Shown: positions 31,417-42,934, numbered from the stretch's first letter. The stretch is 64,000 bases of DNA from Erinaceus europaeus (GCF_950295315.1 NC_080171.1:99921445-99985444); one strand, 5' to 3'. The notes: generated by a model not told the origin, from the sequence alone. A program made the numbers and translations.

Positions 31417-34400
31417 ATGGCAAAGCAGTACGACTCAGTGGAGTGTCCCTTTTGTGATGAAGTGACCAAATATGAGAAGCTCGCTAAGATCGGTCAAGGC
31501 ACCTTCGGGTAAGGCTGGACCCAAGTGGCGGGGAGTTCGGAGCCTGCACCCCATAAAGACGAACAGGGGGCGCTCGGGACCTATTCCTGGGTGGTCAGGA
31601 AGCCACTGAGCCCCACGCTTGGCCCATAGTCTCGTTAGGCCGCGCCGCCGCCCGCCCGAACCTGGCTGGGAGGAGCCTGAGGCCGGGGAGCGGGGTGGGG
31701 GGGGGGTTGCAGAAACGTGCGGTGAGGGGGGGCGATGGAGAACAGTGGAAGCTGGGGGACGCGTCCATGCGGGCTGGAGGGGCAGCCGAGTGCCCGGGTT
31801 CGGGTTCAGGCTCCGCCCCACCCGGGATTCCGGCCGCCTCCGGTGGGGGAGGGGCGGGCCCCGCGGACGTGCTGCTGAGTCCCCGGGGTCCCGGTCTGTG
31901 CAGGGAGGTGTTCAAGGCGAAGCATCGCAAGACCGGCCAGAAGGTGGCTCTGAAGAAAGTGCTGATGGAGAATGAGAAGGAAGGGGTAAGCAGAAGCGGC
32001 GGGCTGGGGGAGCCTTGCCCGGTCCCTTAACGCCAGGGTGGATTTACGTCCTGCTAGGAATCTCTAGATTCCATTTATGGGCGGTAATCCGGGCTTTCCA
32101 TACCCTGGGACGTTCAGTTTTCAAAGTGAGTCCTTTTTTTTTTTTTTTGGCATTTTATTTATTTATTTATGTTTTTTTAGAGAGATGCTGAGAAAGACAC
32201 AGTGAGAAACACCAGAGCACTGCTCAGCTCCGGCTTATGGTGGTGCGGGGGATTGAACCTGAGACTTTGGAGCCTCAGGCATGAGAGTTTCTTTGCATGA
32301 CCATTATGCTATCTACCCCCCAAAGTGAATCTTTTAATCCAAATATTTTCGAACATCTGACTTCATTCTTGGGTGGCTATGATGGGAGAAGGGCCAGGAG
32401 AAGGGAGCTCATGTTTGCACTGGGTTCTTTCTTGGTTCCTGAAGTTATGAAGCCTTCACTTTTTCCATAGTCTTGAGTTTGGTTTAAGGTGAAAGATACA
32501 TACAACGACTTCAAAATAGGTGACTTAAGGAAATGTATTGAAATGGAGCAGTCATGTCTTTTTTTTTTTTTTTTTTTTTTTTTTAATAAAGGATTTGTGT
32601 TTGAAAGATTCCCACCAGAGTACTGATAAGCCCAGGTGGTGCTTGGGGTGAACTTGGCTCCTCGGAGCCACAGGCATAAAAGTCTTTTGCATAATCATGC
32701 TGTTATCCCAATCCTTAAGGTACTTTCTTATTATTTTGTTTCTGTAAACATAGGTTCAGAGCTAGGGTTTTAAGATTGAAGATACTATGGAGTAGTTAGT
32801 ATGGGGGACATATACCATTTTTATATTCATTTTGCATACCAAGAATCTGGCATCCGGTTTCAGGGCCCATGTCCTTACTCTTGCCCCTCCGTCAGGACTC
32901 TGGCCAGTTCCCTGGTTCTTACTAATTTTTAAAATATTTTATTTATTTTATTTTTGAGAGAGATGCAGAGAGAGAGACACACAGAGAAAGACCAGAGCAC
33001 TGCTCAGCTCTGGCTTATGGTGGTGCGGGGGATTGAACCTGGGATTTAGGAGCCTTGGGCATGAAAGTCTGTTTGCATAACCATTATGCTATCTCCCCCA
33101 CCCGGTTCTTACTCATTTTCAACACCTTCCCACTATTTTTTCTTTCCTTCCTTAGTTCCCCATTACAGCCTTGCGGGAAATAAAGATCCTCCAGCTTCTA
33201 AAACACGAAAATGTGGTTAACTTGATTGAGATCTGTCGAACCAAAGGTAAGTTGTACATCCTCCCCATTTTCAAATGTCAAAACAAAGTTTATAGTCTGA
33301 GATCTGTTTGTGATAGGAACTGGACATACTTGGATTGCTTCTTCCAAATCTTTTTTTTTTTTTTTTTAATATTTATTCCCTTTTGTTGCCCTTTTTGTTT
33401 TATTGTTGTAGTTATTATTGTTGTTATTGGCTAGGACAGAGAGAAATGGAGAGAGGAGGGGAATACAGAGAGGGGGAGAGAAAGACGGACACCTGCAGAC
33501 CTGCTTCACCACTTGTGAAGCAACTCCCCTGCAGGTGGGGAGCTGGGGCTCGAACCTAGATCCTTACGCGGGTCCTTGTGTCTTGCACTGCCTGTGCTTA
33601 ACCCACTGGGCTACTGCCTGACTCCCCCCCCTTTTTTTTTTTTTAAGATTTATTCATGAAGATGGAGAGAGAGAGAGAGAGAACACCAGACATCACTCTG
33701 GTATATATGCTGCCAGGGATTGAACTCAGGATCTCATGCTTGAGATTCCAATGCTTTATCCACTGCACCGTCTCCCAGACCATTCTTCCTTATCTTTTCA
33801 ATCTTTTTTTTTTATGATTAAAAAAATTAATGAGAGAGATATAGAAAGAGCAGAGCACTGCTCAACCTTGGCTTTTGGTGGTACTGGAGATTGAACCCGC
33901 AACCTTTGCAGCCTCAGGCATGAAAGTCCTTTTGCATAACCATTATGCTGTCCCTCAGTCTGCCTCTTTCTAATCGCACCCCCAATTGGAACTGCTTTTT
34001 CTGTTGCTTTCATCATACTGGTACTTCCCCAGAGCCTGCCACAGTACCTGGCCTGGAGGAGACAGTCAGGAAGTGTTTAAGCTGTGAAGGAACACAGAAA
34101 CAAAATTTGGGCATCCACAAGTTATAGGGGGTAGGGAGCTGTCTGTGGGAAAATAAATTGAGTGGGTGAGTTTTATTCCTTATTCCCTTTTTCTCTTTCC
34201 ACCTTAGCTTCTCCCTATAACCGCTGCAAAGGTAGTATATACCTGGTGTTTGACTTCTGCGAGCATGACCTTGCTGGACTGCTAAGCAACGTGTTAGTCA
34301 AGTTCACACTGTCTGAGATCAAGAGGGTCATGCAGATGCTGCTCAATGGGCTGTACTATATCCACCGGAACAAGGTAGGGGCTAGACTGGGGAAAGAAGA

Positions 34401-36100
34401 ACAAGGTGTGGGCTGACACCACCCCCCCATGCTGGGGTGTGCCATTAAAGAGTGCTTGGGTGCCTCACTAACCCTCACTCTCACCCCTCCTGCAGATCCT
34501 ACACAGAGACATGAAGGCAGCTAATGTGCTCATCACCCGAGATGGGGTCCTAAAGCTGGCAGATTTTGGGCTAGCCCGGGCCTTCAGCCTGGCCAAGAAC
34601 AGCCAGCCTAACCGCTATACCAATCGAGTGGTGACACTCTGGTACCGGCCCCCGGAGCTGTTGCTCGGTGAGGACTCGTGAGCGGGCAGAGAGGGACAAG
34701 GGCTGGGCTACCTGGCCTCAGCTCCCCACTGTCAGGGCTTCTTGAGCTGCTGGCCCCAGGGCATTGTGTCTCAGGAGGCCCTCCAGCTCAAAGGGCCCTC
34801 CTGGTACGCTCTTCTTCCCAGGGGAGCGGGACTACGGCCCTCCCATTGACCTGTGGGGTGCTGGCTGCATCATGGCGGAGATGTGGACCCGCAGCCCTAT
34901 CATGCAGGGCAACACAGAACAGCACCAACTCGCCCTCATCAGCCAGCTCTGTGGCTCCATCACTCCTGAGGTTTGTGGCCAGGGTGCAGAGATCTCCCTG
35001 GCAGGGAGGGATGGGGGAGGTGGTGCTGTGGCCTTTGGATTGGGGAGTTGAATAGAAGGAAAGGTGGCCAACAGGACACTGTTAGGGAGAGGAGGCTGGG
35101 GAGACAGCCTTGGTTCTACAAAAGACTTCCTGGGGCTCTGAGGTCTCAGGTTCAGTCCTCTATATCACCATAAGCTAGAGCTAAGCAGTGCTCTAGGATA
35201 CATCTCTCCTCTGTAGATATGTCTCGTTGATAATAATAGTTCCTATTGTTATTATTAAAAATCATGGAACCTTAATATAACCTTATCTTTAAAAAGAGAG
35301 AAAAGGAGAGAGCATCAGAGTACCACTCTGAGACATGCAGTGCTAGGGATTATAGTAGGGACCTCTTGCTTGAGAGTCTAATACTATATCCATCAAGTCG
35401 TCTCCCAGGTCACAGGGCCTGCTCTGTTGAGCCACACAGGCTAGGTTCACCAGTTCTTTGATCTTGGGCAAGGCATTTCAAGCCTTCCCCTTAGCTGAGC
35501 TGAAACTTGTGAAACCTGTTCCCACCTTAGGTGTGGTATCCATATTCCAGATGGCATGTTAGGGGGCCTGGCACTCAGTGTGCCAGATTGGGGGTGGGTA
35601 CCCCTCTGACTTTAGAGAAGTTGAGTGTGACCTTTAAGGTCACACCTGGAACATGTGGAGTTTAGACCACCAGATAAATTAGATACCTCACAGACTGACT
35701 CCATCCTCTCCCTTTGCCTCTCCACAACTACCAGGTGTGGCCAAATGTAGACAAGTATGAGTTGTTTGAGAAACTGGAACTGGTCAAGGGCCAGAAACGG
35801 AAGGTGAAGGACAGGCTGAAGGCCTACGTGCGTGACCCCTACGCTCTGGACCTCATCGACAAACTGCTTGTGCTGGACCCTGCACAACGCATTGACAGTG
35901 ATGATGCCCTAAACCACGACTTCTTCTGGTCCGACCCCATGCCCTCAGACCTCAAGGGCATGCTGTCTACCCACCTGACATCCATGTTCGAGTACCTGGC
36001 ACCGCCACGCCGGAAGGGCAGCCAGATCACACAGCAAGCCACCAACCAGAGCCGAAATCCTGCCACCACCAACCAGACGGAGTTTGAGCGTGTCTTCTGA
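31018..36100 (+). CDS. CDK9: CDK9, cyclin-dependent kinase 9 (P-TEFb catalytic subunit), complete
   Basis: Nuclear Ser/Thr kinase that pairs with cyclin T and phosphorylates the RNA polymerase II CTD, DSIF and NELF to release paused polymerase (family knowledge). Canonical CDS joins 31417-31508, 31904-31985, 33156-33246, 34208-34374, 34496-34667, 34822-34970, 35735-36100: 372 codons plus TGA, the same length as human, phases consistent at every junction. Visible motifs: Gly-rich loop GQGTFG (26-31), catalytic Lys48, the PITALRE helix (60-66), HRD with Asp149, DFG with Asp167, T-loop Thr186 in RYTNRVVT, and a basic KGQKRKVK segment near 271-278. The chosen ATG (31417) has a strong Kozak context (G at -3, G at +4). 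An in-frame ATG at 31018 adds 133 residues, corresponding to the known 55 kDa isoform. Few substitutions from human, e.g. Thr17, Lys37 and [10 protein letters not shown]. Confidence 0.97.
31099..31209 (+). ncRNA. miR-3960/miR-2861-like microRNA segment
   Basis: From memory, human MIR3960 and MIR2861 lie at the CDK9 5' end. Bases 31099-31118 equal the remembered mature miR-3960, and 31191-31209 match miR-2861 at 17 of 19 positions. The two are about 90 bases apart in the expected order. The segment lies inside the in-frame 55K extension, so the conservation may simply be coding. Hairpins were not folded. Confidence 0.4.
31417..31508 (+). CDS. CDK9: CDK9 coding exon 1 (canonical start)
   Basis: Encodes [20 protein letters not shown] through GTF plus GG; donor GTAAGG at 31509. 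Phase 2 exit inside the Gly-rich loop. Confidence 0.96.
31904..31985 (+). CDS. CDK9: CDK9 coding exon 2
   Basis: Acceptor CAG ends at 31903. Encodes the rest of the loop, [19 protein letters not shown] and MENEKEG with catalytic Lys48; donor GTAAGC. Phase 0 exit. Confidence 0.95.
32133..32322 (-). repeat. SINE-D in CDK9 intron 2
   Basis: Poly-T, CTCAGCTCCGGCTTATGGTG, GGATTGAACCTGAGACTTTG. Confidence 0.87.
32558..33105 (-). repeat. Two SINE-D copies in CDK9 intron 2
   Basis: 32558-32720 diverged; 32925-33105 well preserved (GCTCAGCTCTGGCTTATGGT). Confidence 0.78.
33156..33246 (+). CDS. CDK9: CDK9 coding exon 3
   Basis: Acceptor TTAG. Encodes [20 protein letters not shown] and NLIEICRTK plus one base, including the PITALRE cyclin-binding helix; donor GTAAGT. 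Confidence 0.96.
33348..33965 (-). repeat. SINE-A, SINE-C, SINE-D in CDK9 intron 3
   Basis: 33348-33625, 33636-33782 and 33805-33962; all reverse with diagnostic cores. Confidence 0.85.
34208..34374 (+). CDS. CDK9: CDK9 coding exon 4
   Basis: Acceptor CCTTAG. Encodes [20 protein letters not shown] to GLYYIHRNK; hinge region VFDFCEHDL. Donor GTAGGG. Phase 0 exit. Confidence 0.96.
34496..34667 (+). CDS. CDK9: CDK9 coding exon 5
   Basis: Encodes [21 protein letters not shown] and the activation loop with [19 protein letters not shown]; donor GTGAGG. It carries the HRD, DFG and T-loop threonine, so the core catalytic residues are intact. Confidence 0.97.
34822..34970 (+). CDS. CDK9: CDK9 coding exon 6
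   Basis: Encodes [20 protein letters not shown] to QLCGSITPE. The acceptor CAG overlaps a run of four G; phase fixes the exon start at 34822. Donor GTTTGT is non-consensus after +2 but GT is present. Confidence 0.95.
35085..35560. repeat. SINE-D (+), SINE-C (-), MIR (+) in CDK9 intron 6
   Basis: 35085-35215 GAGGTCTCAGGTTCAGTCCT; 35285-35415 GTACCACTCTGAGACATGCA; 35425-35560 MIR. Confidence 0.65.
35735..36100 (+). CDS. CDK9: CDK9 last coding exon
   Basis: Acceptor CCAG. Encodes [19 protein letters not shown], the basic QKRKVKDR segment, the C-lobe end and the tail ending NQTEFERVF, then TGA at 36098. Matches the mammalian C-terminus needed for substrate and Tat/AFF contacts in the family. 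Confidence 0.97.
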   Translation: MWPNVDKYELFEKLELVKGQKRKVKDRLKAYVRDPYALDLIDKLLVLDPAQRIDSDDALNHDFFWSDPMPSDLKGMLSTHLTSMFEYLAPPRRKGSQITQQATNQSRNPATTNQTEFERVF

Positions 36101-36650
36101 GGGTCATCCACTGTCACTTCTCACCAAGGCTGTTCTCATTTTCCAGCTGCTATGTGACTTACATTGTGCAGTTGATGGGGCATTTGAGTTTTCCCTCTAG
36201 AGCATATTTTAATCCCCACCCTGGGCACTGGGAGCCCCAGCTAAGCGGACTAGAAGAATGGTTTGGCTGAAAGTTCATGGAGGGTCACCAAGCCTGCCTC
36301 ACCTTGTTCCTGGATTTCTGGGTGATGCCCCCAACAGTCTGCATACCTTGGGACAGGAATAGGGTTGGAGGGGAGGCTCACTACACCGGTGACTTTCTAA
36401 GTGTTGGTAGCATCACGGGAGGAGGAAACAGCCCTGACCCATCCCCCAAGTCTCCTCATAGGTTGAGAACTTTGGGGGAATAGAACCAGCCCCAGAAGTG
36501 GGCTTCTGTTGGCTGAGCCCCCAGGACTAGCTGACAAGAAAAACATTGTTTCTTTAATAGAATTTTATTGTGTTTCTTTTGTTCCATTGTTTGGAGACAT
36601 TCCTGGACAGTTTGGTCAGTTACAATTAAAGTTGGCGTTTTTTTCTTTTT
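36101..36650 (+). other. CDK9: CDK9 3' untranslated region
   Basis: Unique sequence after the stop, ending shortly after a polyadenylation hexamer at 36625. A reverse SINE-B begins just downstream at about 36665, so the transcript should end before it. Confidence 0.7.
36625..36630 (+). terminator. CDK9 polyadenylation signal ATTAAA
   Basis: ATTAAA followed within about 20 bases by a GT- and T-rich stretch (GTTGGCGTTTTTTTC), the usual variant signal and downstream element. No AATAAA occurs earlier in the UTR. Confidence 0.65.
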
Positions 36651-36664
36651 CAGTAAGTGTGTGC

Positions 36665-36875
36665 TTTTTAATTTTTAAAAAATTATCTTTATTTATTGGA
36701 TAGAGATGGCCAGAAATTGAGAGGGTAGGGGAGAGAGAGAGAAAGAGACCTGCAAACCTGCTTCACTGCTTTTGAAGCTTTTCCCCCAGCAGGTGGGGAC
36801 TGAGGGCTCGAACCTGGGTCCTTGAGCACTGTAACGTGTGCTCAACCAGGTGCGCCATCACCTGGCCCCTCACAT
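36665..36875 (-). repeat. SINE-B
   Basis: TTTATTGGATAGAGATGGCC to CAACCAGGTGCGCCATCACC. Confidence 0.87.
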
Positions 36876-36967
36876 GTTTTTGTTTTTTTAAGAAAATGCC
36901 AGGGGATGAACTAAGGGCTTCATGATGCCACAGAATAACTTGCCCAACTCAATTTTTTTGCACATAC

Positions 36968-37165
36968 AGGGCAGGGGTAGATAGCATAATGGTTATGCGG
37001 AGACGTCTATACCTATAGTTCCAGGTTCAATCGCCCATACCACCATAAGCCAGAGCTGAGCAATGCTCTGGTTAAGGGGAAAAAAAAAAAAAAAAAAGAA
37101 CCAGACATCACTGGTACGCGTACTGCCCAGAGTTCATATCTACTGCGCCATCTCCTGGACTACAA
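36968..37165. repeat. SINE-D (+) and SINE-C fragment (-)
   Basis: 36968-37098 with poly-A; 37099-37165 GAACCAGACATCACTGG. Confidence 0.75.
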
Positions 37166-37552
37166 ATGAAACGTCTGAGGACCTGCTTTCATTATATGTT
37201 GTATAGCTGAAGGTCAAAGTTGTCAAGATTCTGCTGGCTGTGTACACTGACAGAAAGACATTGCAAATACAAGTTAGAAAAGACCTGTGCAGCTTGAGAA
37301 ATTATGTAATGGGTGATGTATTAGAACTTGAGCATGAGGTCCTTAACTTCAATCAAGTGATGCTGTGGTTTTCTTTTTCCACTATTCTCATAACTAAGTG
37401 ACTCAAAGGGGGGGGGGGGGGCACGCACTACTGCTTGAGTGCTGGAGGAGGACTCACTGAGACGTTACCCATGGTTGTGTCCTCTGCTTCCCTGTCTGTT
37501 TTCTCACTTTTCCTCGGTTACTTTTCTACTGACAGAATAAAATGAGACCATT

Positions 37553-38005
37553 TTTTTTTTAATTTATATTTACCCTTTTGTTGCCCTTGTTTTTCATTGT
37601 ATTTATTATTGATGTCATTGTTAGGACAGAGAGAAATGGAGATAGGAGGGGAAGATAGGGAAAGAAAGACAGACATTTGTAGATCTGCTTCAACACCTGT
37701 GAAGCAACTCCCCTGCAAGTGGGGAGCTGGGGGCTCAAACTGATCCTTATGCTGGTCCTTGGCGCCACGTGGGCTTAACCCGCTGCACTGCCTCCCGACT
37801 CCCTATTATTGATGTCGGTTAAATAGGACAGAAAGAAATAGAGGAGGGGAAGATGGAGAGAAAGATACCTGCAGACCTGCTTTACCACCTGTAAAGGGAC
37901 TCCCCCTGCAGGTGGGGAGCTGGGGGCTTGAACCGGGATCCTTACATTGGTACTTGCACTTTGCATCACATGTCTTAAGCCACTGCACTACCACCCAAAT
38001 CCCGA
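37553..38005 (-). repeat. Two SINE-A copies
   Basis: 37553-37803 and 37804-38005, each with CTGCAAGTGGGGAGC / CTGCAGGTGGGGAGC. Confidence 0.85.
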
Positions 38006-39400
38006 GACCATATTTTAAAGCTGCCAGAGCAAGGCCTGAACCCTGGGGCTGTGGGCTCCTTCCAGAGAACACTTTCAGAAGGAGACTGGGACTAACAGGT
38101 GGGGAGTGGGTATGACATATTTTAGCCTATGCCAGGAGCTGATTGGGCCCAAATACAGCTCCCAGCGGGCAGGGCCTCATTGGGGGCATTCGTCTGAGCC
38201 TCTTTATAGCTTTCTGGGATGTTTGAGCCTCTTACACTGTATGATTTCTCCAGTGCCCACTGGGCAGGTGATTGAAGGGCTATAGCTGTTTGGACTGGCT
38301 TTCTGTCTCATCCTACAAGCTGAGGACTGGGCCTGTAGCCGGGCCTCTGTGCCCAGCCAGTTTGGTAGAACATAGCCTCTTTCCCCAGGTTTCTGTTCTT
38401 CAGGTCAAGGGCAGCCCTCTGTCCTGTTCCTCCTTCCCAGGGACCCCACTGTAACCAGGGCAAAGAGGTCCCTTATGTAAGGGGTAGTTGACTTGTAAGA
38501 GGACTGACTGAAAGAGAAGCCTGACAAAGCCTTCCCTGCTAGTCAGGAAGCAGAACCCCAAAACCTGGAAGTCTCCCAAATACCCTCTCCCTCCCCAGCA
38601 CACGCCTACCTGCTCACCTTTAACCTCTTGCCAGTTGTTATTTAACTCTGAGGTGTGTGCAGCCCTGGGTACATCCCACAATAAGAATGTCTAAAACAGG
38701 AGCCTATCAGGTAGGACCTGCCTCCCTGCGGGGGGGGGGGGGGGGGGGGGTTTTGGGCCCTGGAGTGAGGAGACTGTAAGGGCTAGGCAGCCCCCCTGGC
38801 CCCAGGCTCCCTTCCCTGCAGGATCACAGGCAGGCTTGGAAGAGGCTCCATACCGTGAGTCAGTTTGCCCTGCCCCACTAGGGATCAGGAAGCTGAAGAT
38901 GAAAAGCACCAGGTCCCTGGCCACCTCCTGGCCAGTGGCGGAGAAGTGGTGCTGGGACACAAACATGGAGTGGCCGGGCCTGTCTGGGAGTCCCTTCTCA
39001 GCTACACCTGCCTCCTTCCAGGTAGGAGAACACAGGGACCCTGGGCAGGAGTCCCAGTCCTCTGAGTCTAGTCTGTTTCTTTCACTGGTTGTAAATATCC
39101 CTCTGAGGTGCCAAGGCCATGGGCAGAAACAATAATGCCACACTTAGTAGAGCCCCAAGGGAAAAATTTCACCATTCATATCCTTGCTCTAAAGGCCGGG
39201 GTGCGAAGGGCTTTTGTGGGCTCCAGGGTCCTTTAAGCCCCCTAGAAGCTCCATTGAAGCCCTGCCCAGTGTGTGGTTGGGGGAAAATACTTAGCTCTCT
39301 AGAGGAGGGCTGATAGAGGGGAGTGAGGGTCTTCAGGGGGTACCTACTACATGCTAAGTGATGTGTAAGCTAGTTGCATCTGATTTAATTATCTGAACAA
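38005..39400. other. Unique sequence downstream of CDK9
   Basis: Includes a 20-base G homopolymer (38731-38750). Open frame 38836-39135 has no homologous product that I recognise. MIR-like near 39330-39400. Confidence 0.45.
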
Positions 39401-39404
39401 TTTC

Positions 39405-39675
39405 TTTTTCTTTTTTTGCCCCCATGGTTATCACTGGAGCTTGGTGTCTGCACTACGAATCCACTGCTCCTGTGGCCATTTCCCCCCCAGTTTTTTGGAT
39501 AGGACAGAGAAATTGAGAAAGGAGGGGAAGATAGAGAAGGAGAGAGAAAGATAGGCACCTACAGACCTGCTTCACCAATTGTGAAGCGACCTCCCTGCAG
39601 GTGGGGAGCCAGGGGGCTCAGACCTTGTGCTTGGTACTATGTGCGCTTAATCTGGTGTGCTACTGCCCAGCCCCC
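39405..39675 (-). repeat. Long SINE-A/B
   Basis: GGTTATCACTGGAGCTTGGT, CACCTACAGACCTGCTTCAC. Confidence 0.82.
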
Positions 39676-39679
39676 TAAA

Positions 39680-40480
39680 ATAAAATAATTAAAAAAGATT
39701 TCCTGACTTGGCTTGTGTGTAGCGGCCCTGACTCTGGGCCCAACAGTTTCTTCTCCAGCTCCAACCTCTGAGGCGGGAACACTGTGACCCCCACTTCCTG
39801 TCCAAACAGACGTTAGACAAGGTGCTTAGCCTCATCAAGCCTTTGTTTCCTTCTCTGCAGAATGGGCATGTCAGTTGCCTCCTTCCCTCTCTGTCAGGAG
39901 TGGGGCCTGAGCCCCAGCTGCCAGGCAGAGGCCCCCACCAGTCGCTCTGGATGGGTGTAAGCTCCTACCAGTCACAGATGTGGGAGGGGGCCCTGGACAC
40001 CAAGACTTTAGATCAGGACCCCCCTCTTTACGGTCACCCAGGCCCTATTGCTTTAGAGGACAGGACACTAGAAATGTGAGGGGACTTGCCCATGTCGGGG
40101 GGTCACCCCCCCCCAAGGGAGACAGAACCCCAGGTGATACCCTAGAGACTGGGGGTGTTGGCATTTCACCAGCAGACAGCCCTCCCTCTGGAGTAAAAGC
40201 CAGCTCGTGGCCAGAGCCCCAGTGATAAGATGACCTTGGTCACCTCACAAGGCACAGAACAGATGGGAGCAGGACCAGGGGTGGAGCCTGGGGCCCTCTA
40301 TCAAGTACCCCTGTGAATAACTAAGTCACATCCCCTCTGGGCCTTCACCGGGTCAAAGCACTGACCCTTCCTGGCAGGTGTTAGGATGAAGTGACAGCGT
40401 GTAAAGGTCTCTCACGCACAGTGCTGCTGTCTAAAATGAACTCAAGTTAAATATTACTTAAGGGACACATGAAAAACATT
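39680..40480. other. Unique sequence with MIR pieces
   Basis: GTTTCCTTCTCTGCAGAATG near 39845 is MIR-like; no exon recognised. Confidence 0.4.
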
Positions 40481-40484
40481 AGCA

Positions 40485-40840
40485 GCCTGGGCAGAGGCAT
40501 AGCAGTTAGAGCACTGGACTCAGCATGAGGTCCTGAATCCAGCCCCTGGCATCACATGTGCCAGAGCAGGGGATGCTATGGCTCTCACTGTCTCAATAAC
40601 AACAATAATAACTACAATAAAACAACAAGGGCAACAAAAGGGAATAAATAAATATAAAAAAATTAATAAAAAGAAAGAAAGAAAGAAAGAAAATGGTGGC
40701 AAACTACCCAGGAGGTGGTACAATGACTAGAGTGTTGGATTGACAGCCATGATGTCCTGAGGTAAGACTCCAGCATTACACATGCCAGGGTGATGCTCTG
40801 GTTCTTTCCCTCCTGTTAATAAATAAATAAGCAAATTTTT
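40485..40840 (+). repeat. Two SINE-C relatives with (GAAA)n
   Basis: 40485-40690 with a SINE-A-like ACAACAAGGGCAACAAAAGG tail and (GAAA)n; 40705-40840. Confidence 0.7.
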
Positions 40841-41044
40841 AAAAATGGTAGAGAATGGGTGTAGGAACCAGAAGGTACAGCAGTAAGGAGATTGAGATCG
40901 ATAGCAGAGGCTTGTGGTGATTGTTGGGAGGTGGGGTTCTTAAAGGGGAGGGAGTGACTGCCTGAGAGTCTGTGAGGTGGAGCAGAGAGCCCATAGATGG
41001 GGGATATGGGATGCAGGGGTGGGAAACTGAGGCCGAGGTCCAGC

Positions 41045-41220
41045 TTTTTTTTTTTTTAAGGTTTTATTTTCCACTAATTTTTATTTATTAATGTGAGAGA
41101 GAGCAGAGAGAAAAAAAAGAATCTGGGGCATCACTCTGGCATATGCAATGCCTGGGATTAAACATGTGGCTTCAGGCTTAAGAGTCTAGTGCTTTATCCA
41201 CTGCCTCACTTCCTGGACCA
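41045..41220 (-). repeat. SINE-C
   Basis: GGGCATCACTCTGGCATATG, TTTATCCACTGCCTCACTTC. Confidence 0.78.
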
Positions 41221-41324
41221 CTAGGCCCTTCAATGTAAGAATCTGCCTGGCTACAGGAGCTGGTTTCTAAGTAGGAAAGATTTAGAGCAAGAGGACATGT
41301 GTCATGGATGTGTCCTGTTTATTT

Positions 41325-41530
41325 GTTTTTTAATTTTTTCCTTTTTAAATAGTAATTTAATATTGGTTTGCAAAATTATAAGATAACAAGGGAGCAATTC
41401 TACACTATTCCCACCACCAGAGATCTGTATCCTCATTTCCTCGACTGGAAATTGCAGTGGTTCTCCCAAGGTCACAGATAGGAGTTGACTATTTTTTCTA
41501 TAATGATCTATTTATCTATCTTTAGCCCAT
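41325..41530 (-). mobile_element. L1-type 3' UTR fragment, part 1
   Basis: Reverse-oriented; shares the TACAAAATTATAAGA..ACCACCAGAG(A/T)TCTGTATCC region with 60465-60600. Continues at 41935 after two SINE insertions. Confidence 0.65.
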
Positions 41531-41934
41531 TTTAAAATATATATATTATTTATTTACTAATGAGAAAGATAGGAAGAGAGAGAGAAATAACCAGACATCA
41601 CTGTGGTGCATGTGCTGCCAGGGATTGAACTCAGGACCTCATGCTTGAGAGTTCAATGCTTTATCCACTGTGCTATTTTTTCCCCCTTTTGTTGCCCTTG
41701 TTTTTATTGTTGTTATTTTTGTCATTGTTGTTGGATAGGACAGAGAGATGAGGGGAAGACAGAGAAAGGGAGAGAGAAAGACACCTGCAGACCTGCTTCA
41801 CTGCCCGTGAAGCAACTTCCCTGCAGGTGGGGAGCAGGGGGCTTGAACCGGGATCCTTCCTCCCGTTCTTGTGCTCTGTGCCATGCGTGCTTAACCCGCT
41901 GTGCTACTGCTTGGCCTCTTCTCTTCTTTTCTAA
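41531..41934 (-). repeat. SINE-C then SINE-A, inserted in L1 fragment
   Basis: 41531-41675 ACCAGACATCACTGTGGTGC; 41676-41920 TTTTGTTGCCCTTG..CACCTGCAGACCTGC. Confidence 0.82.
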
Positions 41935-42233
41935 ATCACACCTAACACCTATTATTATCTTGGGGTCCTGATGGAATTGGGTTTCAGAGCCTTCTAGTCA
42001 TCTTTCCCTAGCATTTCTCCGCCTCTGGGAGTATGGACCAAATTTCTTTTTGGGGTACAGGAGGTGGGAGTTCTGACTTCTGTAATTGCTTCTACACTGG
42101 ACATTGGTGTTGGCAGGTTGATCCATATCCCTCAGCTTGTTTCTGTCTTTCCTAGTGGGGTAGGGCTCTGGAGAGGTGAAGTTCCAGGACACGTCATGGA
42201 GGTCGTCTGCCCAGGGAGTTCAGGATGGAATCA
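41935..42233 (-). mobile_element. L1-type 3' UTR fragment, part 2
   Basis: Continues part 1; shares CTCTGGGAGTATGGACCAAA and GACATTGGTG..GGTTGATCCATA with 60780-61040. Confidence 0.65.
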
Positions 42234-42400
42234 TGTTTTTTTTTTTAATTAAAAAAATATTTATTTATTTGTGAGAGAAGAAGATGAGAGAGAAAGAAGG
42301 AACCAGATCATCACTCTGGCATATGTGATACTGGGTTCAAACTCATGGCCTCAGGCTTGAAAGTCCAATGCTTTACCCACTTAGCCACCTCCCAGGCTGC
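42234..42400 (-). repeat. SINE-C
   Basis: ATCACTCTGGCATATGTGAT, TTTACCCACTTAGCCACCTC. Confidence 0.8.
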
Positions 42401-42930
42401 AAGGTGACCAGTTTAAGATGCTTTCTGACATTTCTGGGGAAGGTGTCAAGAAGCTGCCTGATCCTTGTGTCTGTGACTCAGAGAAGAGGGACATCTGATA
42501 GTCAAACATTGTTCAAGCCAAGGACAGTAGGATACCACCTTTGGAAAGATAGGCAAGCCCTGGCTCTCCAGGGTCCAGCTGGTGGAGCGAGTAGGCATAG
42601 CCAACAAGGAAGGAAGAGACGGGGAGGAAGACGTCCAGGCAGCTCAGGGGACAAAGGGTTTCAGGAAAGCACGTGTCATCACTGTGCCACCTGCCGTAAG
42701 AGATGACTGGTGATAAACTGCACGTGGGGCTCTGAACACAGTTCCAATAGTTTCCTCTGGGGGTATGGTTAGAAGTGGAATGGCAGGGCCAATGGAAAGC
42801 ACATTGTTAAGGTCCAGTTGAGCTCTGAATAAACAAACAAATCCAATAACACCTTAGTGGCTAGGGTCAGGGTAAGGTCTAAAGTGGCTGCTTCACTAAA
42901 GGCAGGATTCATGTCTGATGGAAAAAATAT
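42400..42930. other. Unique sequence
   Basis: Nothing recognised. Confidence 0.35.
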
Positions 42931-42934
42931 GGGG

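Larger units (their letters stand above)
30200..31900 (+). promoter_or_regulatory. CDK9 CpG island
   Basis: Sharp rise in GC and CpG starting near 30200 and ending within intron 1, with many GGGCGG-type boxes. It covers both transcription starts inferred for the 55K and 42K forms. Boundaries by eye. Confidence 0.8.

Noticed and set aside
30816..31469. Minus-strand 217-codon open frame rich in Pro
   Set aside because: It is the antisense shadow of the GC-rich CDK9 extension; low stop-codon density in such DNA gives long frames on both strands.
34973..35051. Read-through extension of CDK9 exon 6
   Set aside because: The frame stays open past the donor but the sequence departs from CDK9 exactly at GT and resumes at 35735.
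38836..39135. 99-codon frame downstream of CDK9
   Set aside because: No recognisable domain, no splice context, overlapping frames on both strands.
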